NCBI GenBank assembly: GCA_002964805.2
Contig: PUDQ02000004.1
Span: 124,001-188,000, forward strand
DNA length: 64,000 bases
Direction: 5' to 3'
From: Trametes villosa
Taxonomy: Eukaryota > Basidiomycota > Agaricomycetes > Polyporales > Polyporaceae
Shown: piece after piece, positions 20,885 through 31,591 of the stretch
How positions within the stretch are numbered: position 1 is the stretch's first letter
Layout of the letters: every line of letters begins with the position of its first letter
Notes under the pieces: generated by a model
Told to the model about the DNA's origin: nothing
The model's database searches: none
Seen by the model: the letters and a program-made list of their open reading frames with translations, nothing else
Made by a program: the position numbers and the translations under genes

Positions 20885-22814
20885 AACACTCGGACGTGAT
20901 GTCAATGAAGAAGACACGGTCCTGATCGTAGGTCTTCACGCCGTATCTCACATGGGCGGATTCACGTTCGACGACCCCGAGTACTTCCAACGGTACCCGC
21001 CTTTAGCCTGCATGCTGCGCTCGGAGGCGGCGACCCCTATGTTTTTGGCCGCCAGGCAAGGCCGACAAGTCGAAGAAGCGACGGCAGAATTCCTGCTCGG
21101 GGACGAGGTCGTGACTCTGGCGTACTACAGCTACAGGTACGTCCTAGAGCCGGATGTTTCTGACTTATTCGTAGGATACGACAACGGCGCGGTTCGAAGC
21201 GACGGGCACGTGTACTACGCGCACCCGTTGGGAGCGGAAGTGCGCCCAGTCAAGGAGGACGAAGTCGACGACGAGGGCTGGGCAGAGCTCATCGCGTACC
21301 TCAAGACAGGTGAGTTGCCGGCATCCGTCCGAGCTGACCCGCGCGCGAGCAGGACGCTTCAGCGCAAGGCGGAGCGCCACTTCCTATACAACAATCGACT
21401 CTGGCGCGACGTCAAGAACAGGACTCCTCTCCTCGTCGTGGTCGACGTCCGAAGACGGAAGGACCTGATCGCGGAAGCGCATGTCGTCGCTGGACACCGA
21501 GGGCGCGACGCGACCTACAAGGCGCTGAGCGATAGGTACTTCTGGCCCTCGATGTACAGCGATGTCTCGTGGTTCGTACGTTCCTGCAACTCATGTCAAT
21601 TCCACTCCAAGAAGCGGACGCTAACCCTCCTCACGCCGTCGACGTCGCCTGAGAACGCGATGCGCGTACACGCGGACACAGTCTACATGCCCAACGGTGA
21701 GTACATGATGCATCTGGGCATCGCTTGCAAGAAGTGGGACGAGGCGCGCGGGTCTAAGAAGAACAACTCGCGCGTTTGGATGCGCTTCATGTACGAGGAC
21801 CTCATCTGTAGGTTCGGATGCGGTTTCGTGCTCGTCTGCGATGGGGGCCCGGAGTTCAAGGGCGCGGTCGCACTAATCTTCGAACAGTACGGGATCACCA
21901 TCATCCTCAGCACCCCGTACCACCCAGAAGGTAATGGTATGGCGGAGCGCGACGGTCAAACACTCGCGCGGATCTGCCTCCGACTTGCCGGCGACCGTCC
22001 TAACGACTGGATGAAGTACTTGCACGCGGCACTCCTCGCCAAGCGCACGACTGTGTCGAGGACGACGGGGTTCACGCCCTACTACCTGTTGTACGGTACG
22101 CACGCCCTATATCCGTTCGATCTGACAGACCAGACGTGGTACGCGCTCGACTGGCACAAGACCGCGTCGACGGAAGACCTCCTCACGCTCCGCGCGAAAC
22201 AACTCGCGAGGCGAGACATCGACATGGATGAAGCACGGGAGAACGCGCGACGTTCTCGTCAACGCGCGGTCGACGACTTCGAGAAGAAGAACGAGCATAG
22301 GATCCGGCGCGAGCCGTACGAGCTCGGCGCGTGGGTACTCTTACACGAGACCTGGCTCGACAACCAGCACGGTAACAAGGGCGCGTTGCGCTGGGCGGGC
22401 CCGTACATCGTGCACGCGCGCGAGGAGAACACGTACCTGTTGCGCGAGCTGGATGGCGCGGTCATGCGCTCGCGTGTGGCGGGTAGTCGGCTGAAGCTCT
22501 TCTACTTCCGTGACGACCTCCAAACGCTGCGTACCTTCTCGGCCTTCTCCTACGCTGATCATATTGCGCCCTCTCAGGTCTTCGAACCGGCGTATGAGTA
22601 CACCGTCAACCTCATCCATCACGACAAGCAGAAGTACTGGAGCGACCCGGACGCTACACACGAAGGGCGGCCATACGCCGACTTCCTCGATGACGAGGGG
22701 TGCCTTGAACTGGGTTCCCTCGACGTCGACGGCGCATATGGACCGAGGGACAGCCCCATCAAGACGTCTGTACGCGTGAAGACCAACGTCCGCGAGCTCC
22801 TCGCGCTGGTATGA
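20736..22814 (+). CDS. Retrotransposon integrase ORF (about 692 residues)
   Basis: The frame overlaps the end of the RT-RNase H frame and continues the polyprotein in the +1 frame. N-terminal HHCC zinc domain around 21478-21600: AHVVAGHRGRDATYKALSDR, YFWPSMYSDVSWF, VRSCNSCQFHSKKR. Catalytic core: first Asp in MRVHADTVYMPN (about 21672), second Asp in VLVCDGGPEFKG (about 21840), Glu in NGMAERDG (about 21944), with about 34 residues between the second Asp and the Glu. C-terminal GPY/F-type module: GALRWAGPYIVHAREENTYL then SRLKLFYFRDD. It joins the cDNA to the chromosome. The final 80 residues are acidic and of unknown role. Nothing in the core motifs looks damaged. Confidence 0.9.
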   Translation: MRHSEESDGEVHLDEVIGYQGEYIPPHSHLHLARTVLAARLADKMPRSARTLGRDVNEEDTVLIVGLHAVSHMGGFTFDDPEYFQRYPPLACMLRSEAATPMFLAARQGRQVEEATAEFLLGDEVVTLAYYSYRYVLEPDVSDLFVGYDNGAVRSDGHVYYAHPLGAEVRPVKEDEVDDEGWAELIAYLKTGELPASVRADPRASRTLQRKAERHFLYNNRLWRDVKNRTPLLVVVDVRRRKDLIAEAHVVAGHRGRDATYKALSDRYFWPSMYSDVSWFVRSCNSCQFHSKKRTLTLLTPSTSPENAMRVHADTVYMPNGEYMMHLGIACKKWDEARGSKKNNSRVWMRFMYEDLICRFGCGFVLVCDGGPEFKGAVALIFEQYGITIILSTPYHPEGNGMAERDGQTLARICLRLAGDRPNDWMKYLHAALLAKRTTVSRTTGFTPYYLLYGTHALYPFDLTDQTWYALDWHKTASTEDLLTLRAKQLARRDIDMDEARENARRSRQRAVDDFEKKNEHRIRREPYELGAWVLLHETWLDNQHGNKGALRWAGPYIVHAREENTYLLRELDGAVMRSRVAGSRLKLFYFRDDLQTLRTFSAFSYADHIAPSQVFEPAYEYTVNLIHHDKQKYWSDPDATHEGRPYADFLDDEGCLELGSLDVDGAYGPRDSPIKTSVRVKTNVRELLALV

Positions 22815-22855
22815 TTCCGCTCGTCGTGCAGCCTCTCTTTTCGCCGCTCTCCATC

Positions 22856-22877
22856 CATCAGGAAAAATCCCCCTGGC
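22856..22877 (+). repeat. Left terminal inverted repeat of Plavaka-1
   Basis: CATCAGGAAAAATCCCCC followed by TGGC; pairs with the complement of 30531-30552 at 21 of 22 positions. Confidence 0.88.
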
Positions 22878-22934
22878 CAATTAGTTCTAAGAGCGACAAT
22901 TTAGTATATGCGAGACATAAAAAGTCTAGGGCCT

Positions 22935-22998
22935 CGCGGAGTAGTGCTCACCGGTGCTCAGCGCACTATTTGTGCGCTCCAAAAGAAACCAGAGCACA
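22935..22998. repeat. Subterminal GTGCTC repeats, left side of Plavaka-1
   Basis: Between 22940 and 23000 the motifs AGTGCTCA, GGTGCTCA, GTGCGCTC and AGAGCAC are clustered. The right side (30419-30530) has GGTGCTC twice and AGTGCTC once. Such subterminal clusters are typical transposase binding sites in CACTA-like elements; binding here is inferred. Confidence 0.6.
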
Positions 22999-23128
22999 TA
23001 TTGTTGCCTCACCCATGGCCGGCCATCCGGACCTCGAGTACATATTAGCTACCACCAGACGCCGTCATGAATGATGTTGCAATACAACCCGTGAGCACAC
23101 ACCACTTCCGACACCCACTGAATCCTAG

Positions 23129-26100
23129 TCAAAAGAAAGTCATATACATATGCATGTCGCTGAATGTGTTTACCCAAAACTTGTCGCAATGCTCAAGTAC
23201 GGTACTACTCGACCAATCCCGCGGGACTACGCTCCCAGTGACCGGGAGTAGATGACAGCTCCGACGGATGTGTCGTACCTCAACAACGCTTGCTAGACCG
23301 ATACCAGATGCGTCGCGCCGTCGTGTGACCTTGTACAAGCCGTGGTTGCGGTCCGGGCCTACGGGCGGTGTGAAGCGCTCTATGTAAGCCAAGTGACCGG
23401 GCGCGAGGACGTCGGGAAAGAGGGCCTGATTAGCCGCTTTCGAGAGCTTGAAAACGAGCCTCAGTTGAGCAACCTCATACCCTTAACAGAGACACAGAGT
23501 TAATGATGTGCATCAGGTACAAGGAAGATCTGGTACGGATACCTTTAGCTCCCGAGCGGCCACCTGTCCCATCATTAACGAGGACGGTGTCGAACCGGCC
23601 AGGGACTGTCCTCCCTTGCTTATCCTTCCTCTCTGGCCGCGCGTGAGCCGCATCACGGACATCCTCCATGACGCCGAGGTCTTGGGCGTCGTCGAGGACG
23701 AACTTGAGCTTATGGAAGGCTTGAACCTTACGGAAAGGGAAAGACACCGAGAGAGACTCGTGTTCGACCTCGGCAGCGGTGAGGGTAGGATCGCGGTGCT
23801 GTATCACGAAGCGGGCAAGCGCGTCGCGAAGAAAGCGGGCTCCGTAGCACTCAGCTGCATCGTCAAATGACAACGCCTTCACGCTGGGCCACTTTGTGAT
23901 CTTAATGCGCGTCCAGGCAGTCGGTGACACCAGCGGTCGTGCAGTCCGACGCGCTACAGCGTGATCTTGAGGTGCGCGACCAAGTGTCGTATGCTAATAG
24001 CCGTCAGCCTGACTGCTCACAGTATACCCTCGACACGCACCTGATGTGGTCCCAATGGCTCGTCTTGGCGCGCCTCTGCTAGTCGCCGAAGACGCCACTT
24101 CACATATGCGTCATGGCGTATGATCTTCTCGCGTCGCTCGAGCCAAGTAGTCATTTGCGGGAACTCGTCCTTTCGATTTGTTGCCCGGTATGCATCCTTC
24201 GCGAAGTCAATGTGTAGGCGTTCGGTGTACTGTGTATCGTAATTGTCAGTAGTGCCGAAGAGCTTGATCGAGTCGACATAGTGATCCAGGGAATGGAGCT
24301 TAGGAAGTTTGAAGTGAGCGCGGATGTCGAGCTGGACGAGAATGGACTTGTTGGCGTGGAAGCGCTGTAGAGCAGCTCGAAGAAGCCCGAGTGTGTCGGA
24401 CGTATGGGCGGGGTACTGCGCAAGATACAGGAAGTCCAAGAGTCCACGAACCGCCCTGACGAGGCGTAAGGGAGAGTAGCCGCCAGACAGGGGAAGGCCG
24501 ATGACGAGGCCCAAGAGGAAACGGCAGATATCCGCGTGTTCTTTCCCTGTCACCTTCTGCAGTGTGGTGACGCCCTTGAGAAAGAGTCTGATCTGGTGGT
24601 TGGGCGGCAAACGTCGACAGCGTGCATCGAGCTCTTCAGATCCGTATGCGGACTTGAGCCAAGACAGCAGGTGCTTGATGACACCCTGGTAGAGTTGGTG
24701 AAGGATATCGGGAGTGATGGAGCGAAAGATATTGACGAAGGGAAGATCCTTCCAGAACGGGTTGACGACAGGTTTGATCCCGGCCTCTCTGCAGGCACGC
24801 GAGAATGCGGCAGGGCCGTTATCGAGCTGGCTGAGGGCTTCGAGGATCTCGTCGAGATCGCGCAATGGGCGACTTGGGTCGGACGAGCTGCCGACTTCGT
24901 CACGAGGGATCTCGCATTTCGGGCAAGTTCCGTTCTTGCAGCAGGTAACCAAGAGCTGCTCGGGGTAGTCGCCAACGTACATTGCGAATATAGGGTGCCC
25001 ACGTCGCGTCACCCCATCCCCGCTCGTGATCTCGATCCCGTGGAGCCCGGCCTGTCTGAGGGGGGCAAGGACGAGACCGAGGCATGCGTGGAAGAGGTTG
25101 GCGAGGGTGCGGCGGCGCGCGGCCTTGTTGGAGATATGCTTGAGGTTTGACGACGGCAGGTACGCGAGGAGAATCTGCCCGCCCTTGGATGGCTTACGTC
25201 GCACATCTTTGGGCAGGTTCCCGATAGTCATGTAGACCGGGTAAGCAGTCTTCGACCCGAACACTGTGAGCTGCGTCTTGTCGGAGGAGAGGATGATGGG
25301 GATAATGGTCGCGCCCGGCATGCGCTTCTCGATCTCTTTCTGGATTAGTTTTGTCAGGCTCTAGCTCGAGGAGGGGGGAATTCAGTTTGCGCACCTGGGT
25401 TTCCCACCACCATTTGCCAGTATGAACATCAAAGTAGATGCGTATGTTATGGGCGGCGTCAGCATAGTGCTTCTCCGGGGTGAACACGAGAAGCCCAGCG
25501 AACTCAGGGTCTCCATAAAGCGCACGGATGCACTGTATGACGTCCCTGTAGAAGATCTCGAACACCTCGCCCGCGACGACGATCTCGCGTCGCATGAATC
25601 TTGGGCGGGCCGACGTGAGCTTCTTGTCGACGATGGCATTGAGCTCTCGGGCATTCTTGTAGGACAAACCCAACAGTGAGACGAGCTGTAACACGGGGTC
25701 TATCAGCGCACAAACAGCACACAGTGGCCTCAACGTACGTTCTCAATTTCGAGTAACTCGGAGACCGCAGTCGATCCGGGTCCGCGCATCTTTGCCCATC
25801 TTGCGACTTCCCAGTCTAGGCGAGACGTGAACGGCGCGAACGGATTCACGTTGGAGGCGTCGATGTGCGTCTGGAAGCTTTCGTATGCCGAGCGTTCACG
25901 TTGTCGAGAAATGGGGGCACCAGCGAGGTTGCCTGGGAAGGGTACAACAAAGCGCTGCTGGTGGAGGTGCTCATCGACGCGCGATCGCGCGCTCTCGTTC
26001 AAGACGTCCTCGCTCTCGTCCTGTGCAGGAGGCGGCTCATCCGGATCGTTGGGCTCTTGATTACGGGATGGTGGTTCCCAACCGGCCTCCGCTTCGAAAT

Positions 26101-26520
26101 TTGCAGCGTCGTCGTTGTCGTCGTCCTCCTCTTCCATGGCAGCATCGTCTGGGTCGACATCTTCGTCTTCGCTACCTTGGGCATACTCATCGTAGTCGTC
26201 GAAGTCGTCCGGCGAGTAGTTCCCGTAGTAGTCGCCTTGGAAAGATGCGGCTTCATCTGGGTCCGGGTCTTCCGCAGGGTTGCCAGTGGAGCCATCCAAG
26301 CTCGCGTTGTCGAGAGAAGCGGAGGGGATACTCGATGATGTTGACAGAGGTTGGGAGTGAGAAGAGTCGGAACTGTCAGATTCAGCTTGAGCCGCAGCTT
26401 CTTGCTCTCGGACGGCGATGCACAAGTCGTTCGTTGTTTGTTCGAGGTGCGAGTGGTAGCCAGTGAACGTGAACGAGAAACCGCAGCCGGCGCAAACTTT
26501 TCGTTGACCAGCAGACATCG
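23129..26520 (-). CDS. Plavaka-type transposase 1
   Basis: The start is ATG 26520 (MSAGQRKVCAGCGFSFTFTG), opening with a C-x2-C...H...H zinc finger, then a long acidic linker (about residues 40-190). Next come the family blocks NPFAPFTSRLDWEVARWAKM, EIFYRDVIQCIRALYGDPEF, FDVHTGKWWWET, PGATIIPIILSSDKTQLTVF, YPVYMTIGNLPKDVRRKPS, CPKCEIPRDE, ITPDILHQLYQGVIKHLLSW, LGLVIGLPLSGGYSPLRLVR, LPKLHSLDHYVDSIKLFGTT and ERLHIDFAKDAYRATNRKDE. The C-terminus has RFDTVLVND and a last exon (after a short intron) with HLAYIERFTPPVGPDRNHGL; the stop is at 23131-23129. The exons join cleanly, so the gene may be intact. It excises and inserts the element by acting on its TIRs. It is head-to-head with the accessory gene, 383 bp between starts. 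Confidence 0.88.
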
Positions 26521-26903
26521 CGCAACGAATTGGCAAGATATTTGGTTCAGCAGTAGTGGAGGATACAATGCAACGTGCTCGAGCTCTGAGTCTCGAGATG
26601 GGGGGCCAGGCGATAGATTAGATCAGAGCGCAAGCATGCCGCCGCGCCAACCCTAAACCGGGGCCCGCACCTGTTGGGGTATGTCGTCAAGACCCGGGAG
26701 ACTGTCCAACAAACGTGGCAACGCACCTCACATTCTTCTCTGCTCCTATCCTTCTCCCTCGTGCCCCCGGGCCCTGTCCCTCCAAACGCTCATTCATAAC
26801 TGTCCTTCCCTTTCTACACTCACAACCTTACATTCACTTTCTTAACCTACCTACCCCGTTACCGCATACTCGACCACTAGCTACTGCATCCCGCCACGCC
26901 AGC
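26521..26903. promoter_or_regulatory. Divergent promoter region of Plavaka-1
   Basis: The 383 bp between the two divergent start codons is strongly pyrimidine-rich on the plus strand (about 26730-26830, many CTTCT and CCTCC runs), typical of fungal promoters and 5' leaders. It must drive both element genes. Confidence 0.45.
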
Positions 26904-29900
26904 ATGGGACGAGGACGCAAGCGTATAATCCTCTCCGACAGCTCAGGATCGGAGCTGGATGATAGCAACCCCAACCCCTCTACCATCTCCCAAACCACCT
27001 CGCATGGCCGCGGTATGTGCTTGAGTGCGTAGCCGAACAAGTTTGGTACATGACGACGAATCCCTGCAGCTTCACGCCGGGCGAAAGAGGGAGCAAGTAA
27101 AAGTGAGTGTGCTACTCACTCATCATCCAGCTCGTCTCCTCATTCACTATTGGCTTACAGAGTGGGAATCTCTGGTTCCTGGCAAGGCCAAGAAGAGGAC
27201 GAAGACGGAAACGTCGGATCTGGTCGACGACAACGACAAGAACGAACGGGGTACTCCGGCGTCTTCGGCTATGCCCTCAAAGGGTCTGTAACTCCCATGT
27301 CTGTGTAGACATCGTAGAGGCTGACATTCCCCGCATATATGCAGAGAAAGTAGCCCCCAGGAAGCATGAGGCGCAGTCGCCAAAACGCCGCAGCAAGTCA
27401 GACGATGTGGACAGCTACCGCGCCCCGCCAATTGACCCAGACATGTCATCCGACGCCGATAACGGCAGCGAATTGAACGCACCGTCTAGGACATCGGTAA
27501 GCATAAGCACAGTGCTATATCGGCGCCGGCGCCGCTTCATGATCGTCGACTGTAGCTGCCCTTGGACGATGTGAGCCTGAAGATCACGCTGCCGCCTAGA
27601 TTCCGGAAGGCGGCGCAAGCACCGAAGTCGGCGACTGGCAATGACGAGGACGCTGGCTGGGAAGAGGATAATGCGGAGCAGGCCTCTTCCGATTCCCAGG
27701 ACTCTGACAAGTCAGAGGAGACGGACGACGAGGATGGTGGGCTGGAGCAGATGGAGAGTAACCCGCAGGCGCTCGAGAAGATGCTTGCTGAAGAAGTACG
27801 TACTCATCATTGTAGCAAGCGCTCACACTCCCAGCGCAGCTTCACACAAACATCTTACCTGCGTTGTGCCACTAACCGCTGTTTATATACGTAGACTCCT
27901 CGCTGGGTAGACGACGACAATGTCGTCGCTCTGCGGAAGCCAGGTCCGACCGCGGCCTCAGGAGCGTCTAGCTCTCTCAAGAGCAGGAGTCGATCGCGCC
28001 ACAGCCCTCGTCCGTCCTCGCCATCCCGTACACCCTCAGACGGCGACCGCGATGAGCAAGTTGATCGCCGGTCAGACTCGCGGTCTGCGCAGGGTCATCG
28101 GAAAGGGAAAAAGCGACCTGCTCGAGATGATAGTGACGCGGAGGTTGACCACGACGTGAATGACCGGGTAAGTCGTGTAATTAGTAACCTTCGATTCATC
28201 AATGGCACTGACTATTTGTTGTGCGCTCCGACACAATAGCCTCCCAAGAAACCCTTGAAGAAGCCCACGAAGGAGCTCGCAAGTGACAATCGTTCCCACA
28301 AGTCAGGATCAAGTGCGGGGAGACCGAGTCGATCCTCCGAAGTGCTACCAGGTAAGTAATGCAACTCCCTCTCTATCCGTTGTCTCTATCGTAAGAACCA
28401 AATTATATAGGTACCGTTTCCCGACTGAAGACGGGTGGATCAAGCTCGGTGAAGGACCGTTCGGTGGCTCCTGCCAACAAGAGCCGTTCTCATAGTGCCG
28501 CGAGCCGGAAGCATGAAGCCGAGGTACGTTGCGGCGAAGCATGGCTGCGCGTGCGCTACTCTTATCTTGCTATTAGATCCCGATGTTTAAGGAGCTTGCC
28601 ATCGACGACGACAACGACGATCCTGCTCACTCAATGCGCCAATCCCGAAAGGCGTCCAAGGCAAAGGCGGCTGATACAGCCGAGCAGCGTTCTCATAAGC
28701 CTGAGGCTGAGGTGCGTTCCATCGCCGGCTGCACCGTTTAATTCCTCTGATCGCCGTATCCTGCACAGGACGCAGACGACGACGTGTCTGTGCGAGACGC
28801 GTCTGCCTCAGATTCCGAGTCTGAGGACTCTGGAATCGATGTCGTCTACCCCAAGAGGGGCAAGCTCAAGCTGACTGAACAGCACCGCCGCGTTCGCCGC
28901 GTGATCCATCGCGGAATCTTCACAATGCTAACGGATGTTGCGATCAAGAACGCCTTTCCAGACGGCGCCCAGAGACATGGCAAGATTGTTTCTCGTGCAC
29001 TACTCAAGGCGGCGGCCGACTTCGGCTATGCGGACATGGTCAAGCGTCTGAAGAAGAAGGACGACTATGCGGCCGAACTGTGCAAGATAGTGAGTCCTCT
29101 CTACCGTAAACGGGGCTCATAAGCTGTGCGAGGAAGATGTCCAGCACCCGCCGCTGTCTGTCGTGACCTCCGTGTGCCCGTAGTCAACGCGGAAGACGCG
29201 CGGCTACTGTGGCCATGGGTTGTCGTCCTAGTCCCCACGAGCGTCGCGCTCGCGCCGCCATATCGTGCCAATCGCGAAGTTGACGCTGGTGTGTCTGTAA
29301 TGCTAGGGATATACCGCTCACATTACTGTGTACAGCCGTCTCAGCGCATCCCGACGTTCCGCGGGTCTGTCCGGAAGCTCGTCGAAGGGCAGCCACGCAC
29401 AGCACTCGGTCTCACATTCGGCGACCGAGCCAAGGGCGACTGGCTGCAGGAAGGCCGGAGGTACATATACCCGTTTGATTACGAGGTGAGCAGCATGCGT
29501 TCTCCCGATGGTGACGAGCACAAAACATTCTCTCCACACAGAAGAAGACTATCGAATCCGACAAACCGTACAGCCCCCCGGTTTATGCCGAGACCCTCCG
29601 CGTCGCGTTCTTCAAACAATCCTCAAGCTTGGGCTTTAAGATTTGCCAGCACTTCGAATCAACACTGCCGGAGAAGCCTGATGAGAAGGAGATCCCAGCG
29701 TCGATGCTGGCGCTCGTGGCTACAGCGGTACGTTCTAAACCTTCGCATAACTTAAGCCTGAGCACTCACCATGCGGGATTAGCTCCACGCGGCCATCGAG
29801 GACTGCAAGCACGGTCACACGCTGCCACGCGACTTCACGGCGAACGAATACTGGAGCGTCTACCGAGATCATATTCAAGAACTCTCAGACATTCGCACGA

Positions 29901-30094
29901 CCGGGCCAGAGCAATACCATGTGCTGATGCACGGCTTGTGGCGTCAGATTCGGTGCGTACACTGGCAGTTCCTAGTATACATGGCTAATACTACCCGTCT
30001 TATAATATCCAGCAGCCCAGCCGGCCTCCATGGACATGCGGCCGGCCCGCAGCGCAAGAGCTTCCTCAACGTCGCGGGCATGGCGCGCGAGTAA
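26904..30094 (+). CDS. DUF6532-like accessory protein of Plavaka-1
   Basis: The ATG at 26904 starts MGRGRKRIILSDSSGSELDD. A long region of many small exons follows, rich in Ser, Lys, Asp and Glu (about 26904-28800) and probably disordered and nuclear. The C-terminal half is a folded, mostly helical domain: LTEQHRRVRRVIHRGIFTML, DGAQRHGKIVSRALLKAAAD, RIPTFRGSVRKLVEGQPRTA, LQEGRRYIYPFDYE, SPPVYAETLRVAFFKQSSSL, KEIPASMLALVATA and EYWSVYRDHIQELSDI. This pattern fits the fungal DUF6532 family. The last exon ends SFLNVAGMARE and stops at 30092-30094. The function is not known. Its place inside the TIRs, opposite the transposase, suggests an accessory role such as DNA or chromatin binding. Exon joins are only partly resolved. 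Confidence 0.75.
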
Positions 30095-30530
30095 CGGGCT
30101 GTAGTTTGCCCCATGATACCCTCCTTATGCCAGCCTAGTTTCGATCAAGATCCGAGAACCCGTTCATTATCTGCGACGTCCCGAGCCTCTCCCTCACTAG
30201 CATCCTGTTTAATCTTCTCGTGTGTTTACCGTCCTCGCTACCTCTCTCAGTCTCCACATTCCCTGCTCCTGATCTGCTACCATACGCCCCTCATGTAATC
30301 CGCCTGCATTCGTCACCATAATACATTGCTTTTCGCCAGTAATAATGTCGGCTATACTGCAGTAATCCCGCACTGGTGAGCTCTATACAACCACTCATTA
30401 TTCGCTAAAAATCTGCCTAGGTGCTCATAAACACTCCCTTTTCTAGGGGACCTGTCAGATTAGAACTCAACGGCTATTCGAACTTTTTTATACATATTAG
30501 GTGCTCGCGAGGACCTCCTAGTGCTCATCT

Positions 30531-30552
30531 GCCTGGGGGATTTTTCCTGATG
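30531..30552 (-). repeat. Right terminal inverted repeat of Plavaka-1
   Basis: Ends GGGGGATTTTTCCTGATG; its complement matches the left end except for one base (A for T). Confidence 0.88.
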
Positions 30553-30644
30553 TCTCGAACATATCCCTCTCCTCTCCTCCCTCTTATTTGTTCGCTTTTG
30601 TTTCTTGCACGATCTCGAGGTCGAGATCGAATGTGTCCCCCGGT

Positions 30645-31587
30645 TGTGGAAGTGTAGAAGCGCTGACGGTGTAGAAACATCAGAAAACATACAGGAGCTC
30701 TCGACATGCAGAAGACGAACCCGAAAAGGCAAGATCGCGATCACGGGCCCGACCGAGCCGCGTTTAACGCGCGACGCGTCGAACGCGACGCGTCGAAGAT
30801 CAGCGGCGTAGCGCGCGCGCGACGGGCAACGTGCTACGGGTCGCCACTTCTTGACAGGCATAGACTCTCGACTCTCCGGTTCAGTCCCCTCTCCTCTCTT
30901 TCTCTCCCGCCTCTACCTCTGTATCCTCGCTCTCATAGGCTGTTTCTCGTCTCGTCTTTCACCCCAATTCCCCTCCCTACAGACGCTCAGCGGCGGAAGC
31001 CAACAAGACACGAAGGTCTCGAGGACGGTAAGCGATCGAGGTCGGCGACGTGATCTCCCGCTGTCGATGTCGGGCGACGAGCGTACGTCAATCGGAGACG
31101 CGTCGGGCGGCACGACCTCTCGCCGAGTCATTCCCTCGAGATCGACGTGTCGCGCTGGTGGAAGTTCGCTGGGTACGCTTCTCTTTCATAACATGGCCAA
31201 TGTCTCCCGTATCGGTCTCGTACGAATGATCTGTAACTTATCGCGAAGCGCTTGGGGCCTCGACCGAGAGAACGGTTGCGGGGCCGCGCAAGAGTTGTAC
31301 TAATAGGCGAGATCCCGCCTTCGAATGGATCAGGTTTTTCCCCCTCCCCCGATTCGCACTCGCGTGTTTCGAGGATCCGAGCCTCTCGCGTCTCCCCGCC
31401 TCTTCGTCTCCCGCTTCTCGCCTCTCACCGCTCGCGCATACGCCAAAAAGCAGAAATATATTCGTAAGTTCTCGACTACCGTCTCGCCGCTTATCCTCGT
31501 CTCGTATAGCGCTCGGCAACTGAGCATCCTACGGCCGAGGCGACCTCTATCGAACCCCCAACGACGAAGCACATTTTCCCCTCCACA
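30645..31587 (+). repeat. 3' long terminal repeat, 943 bp
   Basis: The same sequence as 14660-15602 at an offset of 15,985 bp, with one visible substitution (TCTATCGAAC). It is directly followed by the ACGG target duplication and then by the GH79 intron acceptor. Confidence 0.95.
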
Positions 31588-31591
31588 ACGG
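31588..31591. repeat. Target-site duplication of the retrotransposon, right copy (ACGG)
   Basis: Second copy of ACGG, directly after CCACA at the end of the 3' LTR, followed by the GH79 acceptor sequence. Confidence 0.85.

Larger units (their letters stand above)
22856..30552. mobile_element. Plavaka-type DNA transposon 1, nested in the LTR retrotransposon
   Basis: The ends are inverted: the left end (22856-22877) starts CATCAGGAAAAATCCCCC and the complement of the right end (30531-30552) starts with the same 18 bases, with one mismatch in the 22-bp TIR. Direct TC dinucleotides flank it (22854-22855, 30553-30554). Inside are a minus-strand transposase and a plus-strand DUF6532-like gene, head to head. 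Repeats of GTGCTC/GAGCAC lie near both ends. It sits between the integrase stop and the 3' LTR, so it may have spared the retrotransposon ORFs. Confidence 0.88.
14660..31587 (+). mobile_element. Ty3/gypsy-like LTR retrotransposon, carrying a nested Plavaka DNA transposon
   Basis: Two 943-bp direct LTRs (TGTGG...CCACA) bound an internal region with gag-protease, RT-RNase H and integrase in the Ty3/gypsy order (PR-RT-RH-IN). The element is 16,928 bp with its nested Plavaka insert and about 9.2 kb without it. It is flanked by ACGG (14656-14659 and 31588-31591; AACGG if the LTR is taken to end one base earlier). It lies in the antisense orientation to the GH79 gene. The LTR pair differs at one position that I can see, so insertion was recent. 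No chromodomain was seen after the integrase. Confidence 0.95.

Noticed and set aside
22815..30644. Region first read as extra cargo genes belonging to the LTR retrotransposon
   Set aside because: It has its own TIRs (22856-22877, 30531-30552) and flanking TC repeats, so it is a separate nested DNA transposon.
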